A stretch of DNA of 12,163 bases from Caryophanales bacterium (lineage in GTDB: Bacteria > Bacillota_I > Bacilli_A > RFN20 > CAG-826), in contig JAEEHE010000127.1 of NCBI GenBank assembly GCA_016280685.1, positions 1 through 12,163 of the forward strand. The letters run 5' to 3'. Below are positions 1-6,034 of the stretch, piece by piece (position 1 is the stretch's first letter; each line of letters begins with the position of its first letter). The translations under genes were made by a program, and so were the position numbers. The notes beneath the pieces are model-generated. The model made no database searches, was not told where the DNA came from, and saw only the letters and a list, made by a program, of their open reading frames with translations.

Positions 1-77
1 TGGTTGCGGAGGGAAGATTTGAACTTCCGACCTCCGGGTTATGGGCCCGACGAGCTACCAGACTGCTCTACCCCGCT
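1..77 (-). tRNA. Initiator tRNA-fMet (CAT), with C33
   Basis: A complete cloverleaf with encoded CCA (positions 1-3 of the plus strand) and anticodon CAT at 41-43. The three G:C pairs of the anticodon stem (GGG/CCC) and the unpaired first acceptor position (A1 against A72) mark it as the initiator. The usual bacterial mismatch is C1-A72, so A1 is unusual. The anticodon loop reads CCCATAA, giving C at position 33 where bacterial tRNAs have U; C33 is known from eukaryotic cytosolic initiators. The T-arm is normal (TTCAAAT loop, 5-bp stem). It lies 38 bases downstream of rpsU in the same direction, with no obvious promoter of its own, so co-transcription with rpsU is likely. Confidence 0.95.
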
Positions 78-82
78 ATATA

Positions 83-104
83 AGGGCCCATAACACCGGA
101 CCCT
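83..104 (-). other. Hairpin after rpsU, inverted copy of the fMet anticodon arm
   Basis: On the minus strand a 7-bp stem (AGGGTCC with GGGCCCT, one G-U pair) closes an 8-base loop, 11 bases after the rpsU stop. No U-run follows, so it is a poor intrinsic terminator. Positions 84-100 repeat, in inverted orientation, positions 33-48 of the adjacent initiator tRNA gene, with a single extra base. The transcript therefore carries a segment complementary to the anticodon arm of the tRNA that follows it. It may be a processing hairpin, an RNA element, or a relic of a template-switch event. Confidence 0.7.
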
Positions 105-115
105 GAAGATTTAAC

Positions 116-292
116 TTATTTACGATTTTTACGACGAGCGTTTTCGCTTTTAAGTTTTCTTTTTAAACCTTTCTTTAAGAAAGATTCTCTACGGCGGCAC
201 TCTTGGATGGTACCAGCCTTGTTGACTTGTCTTTTGAATCTGCGAAGTGCATCATCTAAAGATTCGTTTTCGCGAACAACTGTTTTTGGCAT
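116..292 (-). CDS. rpsU: 30S ribosomal protein S21
   Basis: A 58-residue protein beginning [20 protein letters not shown] and ending in a very basic tail (ENARRKNRK). The whole length matches the S21 family, which is typically 55-70 residues. S21 sits on the platform of the 30S subunit near the 3' end of 16S rRNA and helps mRNA engagement during initiation. The start is fixed by a GGAGGTG ribosome binding site at about 298-304, seven bases upstream of the ATG. A good promoter lies at 327-356, and the initiator tRNA gene follows directly. The pairing of an initiation-linked ribosomal protein with the initiator tRNA is suggestive, but it is inferred from position only. Confidence 0.97.
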   Translation of the reverse strand: MPKTVVRENESLDDALRRFKRQVNKAGTIQECRRRESFLKKGLKRKLKSENARRKNRK

Positions 293-326
293 AGTTTCAC
301 CTCCATTCGTGTCGAGACACTGCTAT

Positions 327-356
327 ATTATATTACTTATATAAAATAAAATGCAA
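327..356 (-). promoter_or_regulatory. Promoter of rpsU (and probably tRNA-fMet)
   Basis: On the minus strand, -35 TTGCAT (351-356), an 18-base spacer and -10 TATAAT (327-332). The expected start, near 320, falls at the first base of a small palindrome (309-320, GTGT-CTCG-ACAC). The mRNA would thus begin with a 5' hairpin, a common stabilising feature. The -35 lies inside the deoC terminator stem, so the two signals overlap. Confidence 0.7.
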
Positions 357-380
357 CCACAAAAAATATGGTCACATTTT
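348..380 (-). terminator. Terminator after deoC, A/U-flanked
   Basis: A 12-bp inverted repeat (arms 348-359 and 369-380, two G-U pairs in the minus-strand RNA) with a 9-base loop. It starts 27 bases after the deoC stop. On the minus strand the 3' arm ends in TTTT and runs into ATTTTATATA; on the plus strand the stem is likewise T-tailed. It separates deoC from the rpsU unit. Confidence 0.65.
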
Positions 381-406
381 TTCATAAATTTAGATAGTTT
401 TATCTT

Positions 407-1042
407 TTAGATAATCTTTGTACCATTAGAGGTACCAATACGATTAGCGCCAGCTTCCACCATCGCGATTAGATCTTCGTGGGTTCTTACTCCACCACTT
501 GCTTTAACACCCATATCAGGTCCTACTGTTTTTCTCATTAAAGCGACATCGTGAGCGGTCGCCCCACCTGTCGAGAAACCTGTACTTGTTTTAACGAAAT
601 CCGCGCCAGCTTCTTTAGATAACTGACATGCTCTCACCTTTTCTTCATCGGTTAATAAGCAGGTTTCGATAATAACTTTAAGAACGCGACTTCCTGCGAC
701 TTCTTTAAGTAATTTAATTTCTTCTTTGACGTAGTCATCATGACCGGCTTTTAGCATACCGACATTAATAACCATATCGATTTCATCAGCCCCTTGTTTA
801 ATACAGAGTTCTGCTTCTTCTACTTTTGTTTTGGTTAAGTTCATGCCTAAAGGGAAACCAATGACTGTACAAACCTTAACATCAGAACCTTCTAAGCATT
901 TCGCTGCTAATGGCACATAGGCTGGATTGACGCAAACGCTCATGAAATCAAATTCTTTTGCTTCTTCACATAATTTAATGATTTGTTCGGGAGAAGCATC
1001 TTGTTTTAATAATGTGTGATCAATTAATTTATTGTATTTCAT
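407..1042 (-). CDS. deoC: Deoxyribose-phosphate aldolase
   Basis: DeoC cleaves 2-deoxy-D-ribose 5-phosphate to acetaldehyde and glyceraldehyde 3-phosphate, so deoxynucleosides can feed glycolysis. The 211-residue length fits the short bacterial form of this class I TIM-barrel aldolase. The Schiff-base lysine is K151 in FVKTSTGF. The proton-relay lysine is K180 in GVKASGGVR, and the conserved acid is D89 in [10 protein letters not shown]. The phosphate-binding end is GANRIGTS. The start has a good AGGAG site eight bases upstream. It lies downstream of rpmF with a terminator between them, so it is expressed by readthrough or from an unseen promoter. No other nucleoside catabolism genes (deoB, pdp, cdd) are in the window. 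Confidence 0.97.
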   Translation of the reverse strand: MKYNKLIDHTLLKQDASPEQIIKLCEEAKEFDFMSVCVNPAYVPLAAKCLEGSDVKVCTVIGFPLGMNLTKTKVEEAELCIKQGADEIDMVINVGMLKAGHDDYVKEEIKLLKEVAGSRVLKVIIETCLLTDEEKVRACQLSKEAGADFVKTSTGFSTGGATAHDVALMRKTVGPDMGVKASGGVRTHEDLIAMVEAGANRIGTSNGTKII

Positions 1043-1067
1043 AATTTTCTCCTAGTTAGATTTTAGC

Positions 1068-1092
1068 AAAAAGAAAAGGTCATTTCGACCTT
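1068..1092 (-). terminator. Terminator of rpmF
   Basis: On the minus strand, just after the rpmF stop, the stem AAGGTC/GACCTT (1076-1092) closes a 5-base loop and is followed by TTCTTTTT. It is a short but classic intrinsic terminator between rpmF and deoC. Confidence 0.8.
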
Positions 1093-1095
1093 AAC

Positions 1096-1335
1096 TTATT
1101 TAGCGGATTTCTTGCTAGCTTTTTTAGGTTCAGCTTTCTTAGCTTCTTCCTTAACGAGTTTTCCGTTTAAAACGGTAACTTTGCCATCATAATATCCACA
1201 CTTTGGACAGACGTGATGTGATTTAATCATCGCACCGCATTTTGGACATGTGATTAATCCAGCGGCTTGGAGTTTGAAATGTGTACGTCTTAATCTTTTA
1301 CGTGTTTTGCTAATTCTTCTTTGTGGGACTGCCAT
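1096..1335 (-). CDS. rpmF: 50S ribosomal protein L32 with lysine-rich tail
   Basis: The N-terminal 60 residues match L32: start [20 protein letters not shown], then a zinc ribbon with C30, C33, C43 and C46 (CPKC and CPKCG). This is the zinc-binding form. L32 usually ends near residue 57-60; here about 19 extra residues follow, mostly Lys, Ala and Glu ([17 protein letters not shown]). Basic low-complexity tails of this kind are seen on ribosomal proteins of low-GC bacteria. The GGAGGAA site upstream of the ATG and the strong promoter at 1365-1393 support this start. A terminator directly follows the stop. Confidence 0.96.
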   Translation of the reverse strand: MAVPQRRISKTRKRLRRTHFKLQAAGLITCPKCGAMIKSHHVCPKCGYYDGKVTVLNGKLVKEEAKKAEPKKASKKSAK

Positions 1336-1364
1336 AAGTATTCCTCCAATTTCTAACGTGCTTA

Positions 1365-1393
1365 ATTATATTAATTAGTGTTTTTTTAGTCAA
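1365..1393 (-). promoter_or_regulatory. Promoter of rpmF
   Basis: On the minus strand, -35 TTGACT (1388-1393), exactly 17 bases, then -10 TATAAT (1365-1370). A second, perfect TTGACA lies at 1403-1408 but has no -10 at the right distance. The promoter lies just beyond the end of mtaB. Confidence 0.85.
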
Positions 1394-1413
1394 TAAAACT
1401 TTTGTCAAGTTCT

Positions 1414-1436
1414 AAAAAAATCAATTTTATTTCGAT
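1414..1436 (-). terminator. Weak terminator overlapping the mtaB stop
   Basis: A 5-bp stem (1420-1424 with 1432-1436, one G-U pair) holds the mtaB stop codon in its loop and is followed by a run of six Ts on the minus strand. The stem is short and AT-rich, so termination may be partial. Confidence 0.45.
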
Positions 1437-2704
1437 ATAATCATATCTTTTTGTATATTAATTTTAATTATATCACCTGGTTTATACATAGAATTAGTGA
1501 TTTTTATATCAATATAGTTACTCGTGTGACCATATGATACATGGTTTTCTTTATCATTTTTCTCAATTAATACATCTAATTCTTCACCGATGAATTGGTT
1601 TGTATACTTATCCCAAAGTTCTTTAGATAAATTCAATAAAACATTTACTCTTTCTTTTTTAATTCTCGGATCTATCTGATTTTTCATCAAATAAGCACCC
1701 GTTCCTTCTCTTGCGGAAAAAGGGAATACGTGAAGCATATTAAAATCGCATTTTTTGATTGTTTCAATTGTCTCATGAAATTCTTCTTCTGTTTCACCAG
1801 GGAATCCTACGATTACATCAGTGCTCAAAGCTATGGAAGGTAAAGCATGTCTAATTTTCGTTAATTTTTCAATAAAAGATTGAGAATTATATTTTCTATT
1901 CATTCTCGCTAAAACGGTATCACTCCCACTTTGTAAAGGAATGTGTAGATGTTTTGCTAAAACAGGGTTATTCGCAACCATTTCGATTAAATCATCGTCA
2001 ATTTCGCTTTCCTCGATAGAAGATATTCTTAAACTATGCAAATTATGTAGGTTACTAATATCCTTGACCAATTGTGAAAAACTACAGTTATTCAAATCTT
2101 TCCCATATCCACCGACATGAATACCCGTGAGAATAATTTCTTTATATCCTTGCTCGATTAAATATTTCGCTTCTTCAATAATCTTATCCTTTACCCTACT
2201 TCTACTTCTTCCTCTCCTGTAGGGAATTAAGCAGTATGTGCAGAAATTATCACAACCATCTTGAATCTTTAAATACGCTCTGACATTTTCGGTATAAGAT
2301 GTCACACCCATCTCTTCATAATCAAAAGTTCTCGGATTAGAGCCAACTTCAATGATTGGGGTTTTTTCTTTCAAATATTTATCAATCAAATCAGGGATTT
2401 CATCTCGATGTGAAGTTCCAATTAAAATATGTGGTTTGATTTCTTTTTCGATATATTCTTTATTGCCCTGAGAATAACAGCCCATGACAACGCATATCGC
2501 CTTCGGATAGAGATTCATCATTTTTCTAATATGCTGTCTACTCTTTTGATCTGCGGTTGCAGTCACTGAACAAGTATTAATAATGACTACATCAGGTGTT
2601 TCTTTCTCACATTCAATAAAACCTCTACTTTTCAAAGAAGAGGCTAATGCGGAACATTCATAGGAATTGACCTTACAACCTAAGGAGATAATCTTATATT
2701 TCAT
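1427..2704 (-). CDS. mtaB: tRNA t6A37 methylthiotransferase MtaB
   Basis: A radical-SAM methylthiotransferase of the MiaB/MtaB family, 425 residues. It converts t6A37 to ms2t6A37 in tRNAs reading ANN codons. The UPF0004 domain carries the auxiliary-cluster cysteines C10 (SLGCKVN), C45 (NTCSVT) and C76 (GCYSQ). The radical-SAM motif is CDNFCTYC (C151, C155, C158), followed by IPYRRGRSRSR. The last 60 or so residues form a TRAM-like RNA-binding domain. SLGCKVNSYE and the RRGRSRSR stretch favour MtaB over MiaB. The start lies one base after the stop of the upstream gene, with only a weak ribosome binding site, suggesting translational coupling. It is the last gene of the operon that also carries rsmE. 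Confidence 0.95.
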   Translation of the reverse strand: MKYKIISLGCKVNSYECSALASSLKSRGFIECEKETPDVVIINTCSVTATADQKSRQHIRKMMNLYPKAICVVMGCYSQGNKEYIEKEIKPHILIGTSHRDEIPDLIDKYLKEKTPIIEVGSNPRTFDYEEMGVTSYTENVRAYLKIQDGCDNFCTYCLIPYRRGRSRSRVKDKIIEEAKYLIEQGYKEIILTGIHVGGYGKDLNNCSFSQLVKDISNLHNLHSLRISSIEESEIDDDLIEMVANNPVLAKHLHIPLQSGSDTVLARMNRKYNSQSFIEKLTKIRHALPSIALSTDVIVGFPGETEEEFHETIETIKKCDFNMLHVFPFSAREGTGAYLMKNQIDPRIKKERVNVLLNLSKELWDKYTNQFIGEELDVLIEKNDKENHVSYGHTSNYIDIKITNSMYKPGDIIKINIQKDMIISK

Positions 2705-2705
2705 A

Positions 2706-3461
2706 TTATTTTCTTTCGGTGAGGATTTTAAACATTTGCATAGAGATAAATTTATTATCTCTTAAAGCGATGAGCATTCTTAATTTGTCATTCGCATAAT
2801 AAGCTTCTGCGACAGGAACTAATCTCTCAATCATATGCGTAGTGACCGGTTTTTTAATATATTTATCGAATAGAACTAATTTGGTATCTAATCTTCCTTG
2901 ATCGTTGACGAAATACAAAGTATTGGTATCGTAATGGAAGAAAGATGTCGTTCTTCCATTTGTGGAAATCTTAATCAAAGAAGTGAAATAGGAATTATAT
3001 AATTCCGCCCCATAAGTATCGAAAGGATCGACGGTTGCATTTTCAAAATTAGTCATTAAATCGCTATAAGGAAGGGATAATAATCTCTCCGGTTCATTGA
3101 CATAAATTTCATTTAAGGCACTCGAAAAGAACGGCATATAAATCTTGATATCATTCTCTTCGTAATATGGCTTATCAATAGTTCTTTCTTTAAGCGCTTC
3201 CACGAATTGAGCGTGTTCAAAACGACCGTGATTATTAATATTGATGATTTCTTCTTCGAAGGTTTTTTTGTTTTCTAAACCTTGTAAAAGGATATTCGCT
3301 CTGATGATATCAAATTCATTTTCTTCACTATCATAGAGATGGGCAAATCTTTTGAAAGCGCCTAAAAGATGTCTTCTCTCGATAAAGTAACGGAATTCTT
3401 CACCACTAGAGAAAGGGCGACGATATTTTTGTTTCTTTTCTAATAATTCGAATAAATTCAT
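2706..3461 (-). CDS. Unrecognised 251-residue protein between rsmE and mtaB
   Basis: I do not recognise this protein. It has no signal peptide, membrane segment, cysteine or obvious nucleotide-binding motif, so it is probably soluble and cytoplasmic. Residues 1-105 are rich in charged residues and look helical (ELLEKKQKYRRPF, then an RRHLLGAFKRFAHLY stretch). Residues 108-150 are more hydrophobic (MPFFSSALNEIYV). Residues 155-250 look beta-rich, with FFHYDTNTLYFVNDQGR. It starts one base after the rsmE stop and ends one base before the mtaB start. An AGAGAG site precedes the ATG. This tight position between two RNA-modification genes hints at a translation-related role, but that is inference only. 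Confidence 0.9.
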   Translation of the reverse strand: MNLFELLEKKQKYRRPFSSGEEFRYFIERRHLLGAFKRFAHLYDSEENEFDIIRANILLQGLENKKTFEEEIININNHGRFEHAQFVEALKERTIDKPYYEENDIKIYMPFFSSALNEIYVNEPERLLSLPYSDLMTNFENATVDPFDTYGAELYNSYFTSLIKISTNGRTTSFFHYDTNTLYFVNDQGRLDTKLVLFDKYIKKPVTTHMIERLVPVAEAYYANDKLRMLIALRDNKFISMQMFKILTERK

Positions 3462-3462
3462 A

Positions 3463-4176
3463 TTATCTCTCTAATAAACATCCTAGCACGCTTAAAGCGT
3501 ATACTGCCGCGGTTTCGGTTCTCAATATTCTCTTTCCTAATGATACTAACTCAAAATGATATTTGCTAGTTAATAAATTAACTTCCTCGTTAGAGAATCC
3601 ACCTTCCGGGCCAATCATAATTGAATAAGATGTTTTATCATTTACTTGTTCTAAAAAGGAAGAGGTTTGACCAGCTTCTTTCTCATAGGCTAATAAGTTA
3701 TGATTCGCTAATAAATCGGATGGGATGTTTTTAATATCTACGACACCAACGATTTCTGGAATAACTAAACGATGGCTTTGCTCACTGGCCTCTTTGCTTA
3801 TTTTGTTAAACCGCTCTAATTTGCGACGAAAATCCTCACCGCTAAACTTAGTCACGCATCTTTCGGTTTTAACGAGCACAATGCGTGAAACGCCTAATTC
3901 TGTCGCTTTCTGAATGACAAATTCAATCTTGTCTCCTTTTGCTAATGCAAAAAATAGAGTGACAGGACAAGGAAGTTCACTATCTAAAGGGATTTCATAA
4001 TTAATCTCGATATTTAAAGGATTGAGCGATTTAATAATTCCGGAATAGAGTTTTCCTTCTATGACCGCTTCAATCTCATCATCATTGCGTGCGCGCATTA
4101 CATGTAAAAGATGATGGACATCGCCATCACCTAATATAATTTGATTCTTGTTTCTCGTTGCAAAATATCTTTGCAT
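3463..4176 (-). CDS. rsmE: 16S rRNA m3U1498 methyltransferase RsmE
   Basis: RsmE methylates N3 of U1498 in helix 44 of 16S rRNA, near the decoding site, using SAM. The 237-residue length is normal. Residues 1-65 form the PUA-like N-terminal domain (HHLLHVMRAR at 21-30). The SPOUT domain follows, with KATELG (90-95), EQSHR (132-136), GPEGGFS (189-195) and LGKRILRTETA (213-223); the last two form the trefoil knot that binds SAM. The ATG overlaps the stop of the upstream gene by one base (TAATG), a typical coupled junction, and a GGAG site lies inside that gene. prmA, the frequent neighbour of rsmE, is absent here. Confidence 0.97.
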   Translation of the reverse strand: MQRYFATRNKNQIILGDGDVHHLLHVMRARNDDEIEAVIEGKLYSGIIKSLNPLNIEINYEIPLDSELPCPVTLFFALAKGDKIEFVIQKATELGVSRIVLVKTERCVTKFSGEDFRRKLERFNKISKEASEQSHRLVIPEIVGVVDIKNIPSDLLANHNLLAYEKEAGQTSSFLEQVNDKTSYSIMIGPEGGFSNEEVNLLTSKYHFELVSLGKRILRTETAAVYALSVLGCLLER

Positions 4177-4619
4177 TAATGGATGAATTCTCCATTTCCA
4201 TCTTTTATGTCTTTCTTCACTAAGAAGTAGACACCGACACCGATGCTGATTAGATAAACCACCGCAAATGGGGCGACATAAGATAACCAGTTATCAAAGC
4301 CAATCATCACTCCGAATAAGGCGATAAGACCACCGATAACCGCTAAGTTACAAAGTAACCAGATTAATCCGAGTTTTTTGAATCTCAAATAGAAGAATCC
4401 GGCTCCTGTCCAACCGAGGAAGAGGAACCATAAGAAAGTATCTAAACGGAAATGTCCTTTATAAATCTTTCCAATATTCTTATCTTTAACGTTGAGTTCG
4501 GTAGTTATTTCTACAGTGTCACTCACCGCGCCATCTAAAGGTTTTTTTTCGCCACAAACCGGGCATATTTCTTTATCAAATTTTGTTATTCTTGATCCAC
4601 AATTCTTACAATACGGCAT
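4176..4619 (-). CDS. Zinc-ribbon protein with TM2-like membrane domain
   Basis: A 147-residue protein that leads the rsmE-mtaB operon. The N terminus is a zinc ribbon with C4, C7, C19 and C22 (CKNCG, then CPVCG). A polar linker follows (about 25-58), then three hydrophobic segments at about 60-78, 83-106 and 112-134. The stretch FLGWTGAGFFYLRF at the end of the first segment, followed by a tight turn, resembles the TM2 domain motif (G-x-x-G-x-x-x-F-Y-L). Proteins with this layout are common in Firmicutes and have no settled function. The ribbon should face the cytoplasm. The start has only a weak CAGGA site at the foot of a hairpin in its leader. Confidence 0.85.
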   Translation of the reverse strand: MPYCKNCGSRITKFDKEICPVCGEKKPLDGAVSDTVEITTELNVKDKNIGKIYKGHFRLDTFLWFLFLGWTGAGFFYLRFKKLGLIWLLCNLAVIGGLIALFGVMIGFDNWLSYVAPFAVVYLISIGVGVYFLVKKDIKDGNGEFIH

Positions 4620-4630
4620 AAATTAAATTC

Positions 4631-4653
4631 CTGTGATTAATAATATATCACAG
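4631..4653 (-). promoter_or_regulatory. Perfect 7-bp inverted repeat in the leader of the zinc-ribbon gene
   Basis: CTGTGAT and ATCACAG flank a 9-base AT-rich spacer. The repeat lies between the predicted transcription start (near 4657) and the ATG at 4619. Its 3' arm on the minus strand includes part of the only nearby ribosome binding site. A better GAGGAG site lies just 5' of the hairpin. It could be a protein-binding operator or an RNA hairpin that modulates translation. Confidence 0.5.
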
Positions 4654-4664
4654 TCTCCTCTTCT

Positions 4665-4693
4665 ATATTAATGAAAAATGCAAAAGCATTCAA
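4665..4693 (-). promoter_or_regulatory. Promoter of the zinc-ribbon/rsmE/mtaB operon
   Basis: On the minus strand, -35 TTGAAT (4688-4693), 17 bases, -10 TAATAT (4665-4670). It sits in the divergent gap next to the plus-strand CBS gene. It is the only convincing promoter found for the four-gene operon. Confidence 0.6.
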
Positions 4694-4716
4694 TTTTCTT
4701 TTTCTAAAAGATATTT

Positions 4717-5166
4717 ATGAAAATATCCTCCTTCATTTATAATGAGTTTATGGAATCAATTATCACTTTGTTAACTCCTAAGAAAGTTACTTTTTATCTC
4801 AATATTAATTCCACGATTAGACAAGCTTTAGAGAAATTTGACGCTCATAGATTTACCGTTGTTCCCCTCATCGATGACGAAGGAAAATATTGTGGCACAT
4901 TATCAGAGGGTGATTTATTAAGATACATCAAACATTCCGCGAGTTTTAATTTGAAGAAATCGGAAAATGTTTCCATCAGTGATATCGAACACTATCGCCC
5001 CTATCAATCTCTCAAAATTGATGCTTCCATGCTCGATGTCTTCGCTTTATCGCAAGAACAAAACTTCATCCCCGTCACTGATGACAACAATATCTTCATC
5101 GGTATCATCAAAAGAAAAGAAGTCATCAAGAAATTGTTTGACGACTTCTCTAATAAAGACAAATAG
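4717..5166 (+). CDS. Two-CBS-domain protein, possible nucleotide sensor
   Basis: A stand-alone pair of CBS domains, 149 residues. The first repeat covers about 20-70 (LTPKKVTFYL, then TVVPLIDDEGKYCGTLSEGDLLRYI). The second covers about 85-142 (FIPVTDDNNIFIGIIKRKEVIKKL). Paired CBS modules bind adenosine nucleotides. The overall form resembles the small YkuL/CbpB proteins of Firmicutes, which bind c-di-AMP; that assignment is inference. The start is uncertain: ATG at 4717 and an in-frame ATG at 4750 both lack a good ribosome binding site, and CbpB-like proteins would fit either. No clear plus-strand promoter is seen. It is the only full plus-strand gene and converges on the nitroreductase with five bases between them. 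Confidence 0.88.
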   Translation: MKISSFIYNEFMESIITLLTPKKVTFYLNINSTIRQALEKFDAHRFTVVPLIDDEGKYCGTLSEGDLLRYIKHSASFNLKKSENVSISDIEHYRPYQSLKIDASMLDVFALSQEQNFIPVTDDNNIFIGIIKRKEVIKKLFDDFSNKDK

Positions 5167-5171
5167 ATTAT

Positions 5172-5690
5172 TTATTTTATAAATACACGACCATCCTTGA
5201 TGACTTTATCAGGGATTTTATTTTCGCTATTTGGATAGCCGACAATAACATGGCCAATACCGATATAATCATCGAGATTTAAACCGGTGAAAGATAATAA
5301 TTTCTTGCCCTCATCACTTTGAATTTCTTCATCAGCGCGGTGAATCCAACAAGAGGCTAATCCTTGATTTGTCGCTTCTAAAAGCATATTTTCGATAGTT
5401 GCCGCTCCATCATGCATGGATAATCCGTTCTTATTGGCAATAACTAAAAGGACAACTGGTGCGCCGTAGAAGGGATCGAAACTAGCATCCCAACGAGAAA
5501 AACTAACATTAAGTTTTCTTAATTCTTCTCTAACTTGTTTATCTTTAATAGCGATAATTACTGGTGTTTGTCTACCCATACCGGAAGGGGCTAATAAACC
5601 GGCATTAATTATTTCTTTTATTTTAGAATCTTCCACTTCTTTGCTAGAAAAATTCCTGCAAGATCTTCTATTTTTAATGACTTCTAACAT
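5172..5690 (-). CDS. Small nitroreductase-family flavoprotein
   Basis: A 172-residue FMN-dependent oxidoreductase of the nitroreductase fold. Characteristic parts are NRRSCRNF (7-14, FMN phosphate contacts), LLAPSGMGRQTP (32-43), the central DGAATIENMLLEA helix (94-106) and GIGHVIVGYP (144-153). These enzymes work as dimers and reduce nitro compounds, quinones or flavins with NAD(P)H; the real substrate cannot be told from sequence. AGAGGT five bases before the ATG supports the start. A -10 element lies at 5710-5715. The C terminus runs up to the end of the convergent CBS gene, with no strong terminator in the gap. Confidence 0.93.
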   Translation of the reverse strand: MLEVIKNRRSCRNFSSKEVEDSKIKEIINAGLLAPSGMGRQTPVIIAIKDKQVREELRKLNVSFSRWDASFDPFYGAPVVLLVIANKNGLSMHDGAATIENMLLEATNQGLASCWIHRADEEIQSDEGKKLLSFTGLNLDDYIGIGHVIVGYPNSENKIPDKVIKDGRVFIK

Positions 5691-5709
5691 AAAAAGTACC
5701 TCTAAAAGT

Positions 5710-5715
5710 ATTATA
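5710..5715 (-). promoter_or_regulatory. Probable -10 of the nitroreductase gene
   Basis: TATAAT on the minus strand, 20 bases upstream of the ATG. No good -35 lies at 16-18 bases; that place is taken by the stem of the tRNA-Ser terminator. Treat it as tentative. Confidence 0.4.
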
Positions 5716-5723
5716 CATAAAAA

Positions 5724-5747
5724 TAAAAAAACCTTGTATGAGCAAGG
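5724..5747 (-). terminator. Terminator of the tRNA-Ile2/Ser unit
   Basis: On the minus strand the stem CCTTG/CAAGG (5732-5747) closes a 6-base loop and is followed by a run of seven Ts, then ATTTTT. It starts 18 bases after the tRNA-Ser CCA and ends the tRNA transcript ahead of the nitroreductase gene. Confidence 0.85.
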
Positions 5748-5765
5748 ATTTGAATTAGTTATTTT

Positions 5766-5856
5766 TGGCGGAGATTTAGAGATTCGAACTCTAGCGGGAC
5801 TTGCATCCCCTATCGGTTTTCAAGACCGACCCCTTCAACCGCTTGGGTAAATCTCC
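5766..5856 (-). tRNA. tRNA-Ser (TGA)
   Basis: A class II tRNA of 91 nt including encoded CCA. The acceptor GGAGATT/AATCTCC is perfect, with G73 as discriminator. The anticodon TGA is at 5820-5822, with normal U33 (loop CTTGAAA). The long variable arm with a GGGA/TCCC stem is the serine hallmark. The T-arm is normal. It lies three bases downstream of the Ile2 tRNA. Confidence 0.97.
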
Positions 5857-5859
5857 GTG

Positions 5860-5934
5860 TGGTGGACCAGGAGGATCACGATACCCCAACCATTCGGTTA
5901 TGGGCCGAAGGCTCTTCCTTTGAGCTACTGGTCC
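5860..5934 (-). tRNA. tRNA-Ile2 (CAT), divergent: C33 and aberrant T-arm
   Basis: A 75-nt tRNA with encoded CCA and perfect acceptor GGACCAG/CTGGTCC. The anticodon CAT is at 5900-5902. It is the third CAT tRNA here besides initiator and elongator Met. C4-G69, C5-G68, A37 and A38 match the known TilS recognition features, so lysidine-modified Ile2 reading AUA is the best call; AUA codons do occur in mtaB. Oddities: the anticodon loop is CCCATAA (C33), and the T-arm reads GGGGT-ATCGTGA-TCCTC. That gives a T53-T61 mismatch instead of G-C, and A54/T58 instead of T54/A58. It could be a fast-evolving functional tRNA or a decaying gene; intact acceptor, D and anticodon stems favour function. Confidence 0.8.
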
Positions 5935-5943
5935 AATTAGGTA

Positions 5944-5997
5944 GCAAACCTCTAAATAGATTTGCAATATATGAGAAATACGCACAATAGGTATTTC
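5944..5997 (-). other. Two hairpins in the leader of tRNA-Ile2
   Basis: Two 7-bp inverted repeats lie between the internal terminator and tRNA-Ile2: 5975-5981 with 5991-5997 (GAAATAC/GTATTTC, perfect, 9-base loop) and 5944-5950 with 5959-5965 (GCAAATC/GGTTTGC on the minus strand, one G-U). On the plus strand the first is followed by TTTT. No clear promoter for Ile2-Ser was found here, so these may shape processing of a readthrough transcript. Confidence 0.5.
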
Positions 5998-6004
5998 TTT
6001 TAAA

Positions 6005-6024
6005 ATAAAAGGCCTAAACCTTTT
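6005..6024 (-). terminator. Probable terminator after tRNA-Met
   Basis: On the minus strand AAAAGG/CCTTTT (arms 6019-6024 and 6007-6012) with a 6-base loop, continuing as ATTTTA. It starts 11 bases after the tRNA-Met CCA. It may be only partly effective, because Ile2 and Ser downstream lack a convincing promoter. Confidence 0.5.
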
Positions 6025-6034
6025 ACAAACAATT

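Noticed and set aside
3725..3913. Plus-strand open frame inside rsmE
   Set aside because: Lies antisense to a fully conserved RsmE with all SPOUT motifs; no promoter or ribosome binding site.
5745..5754. T-arm-like word (AGGATTTGAA) beside the tRNA-Ser terminator as a further tRNA relic
   Set aside because: Only ten bases, very common in tRNA T-arms and AT-rich DNA, and no other tRNA part is nearby.
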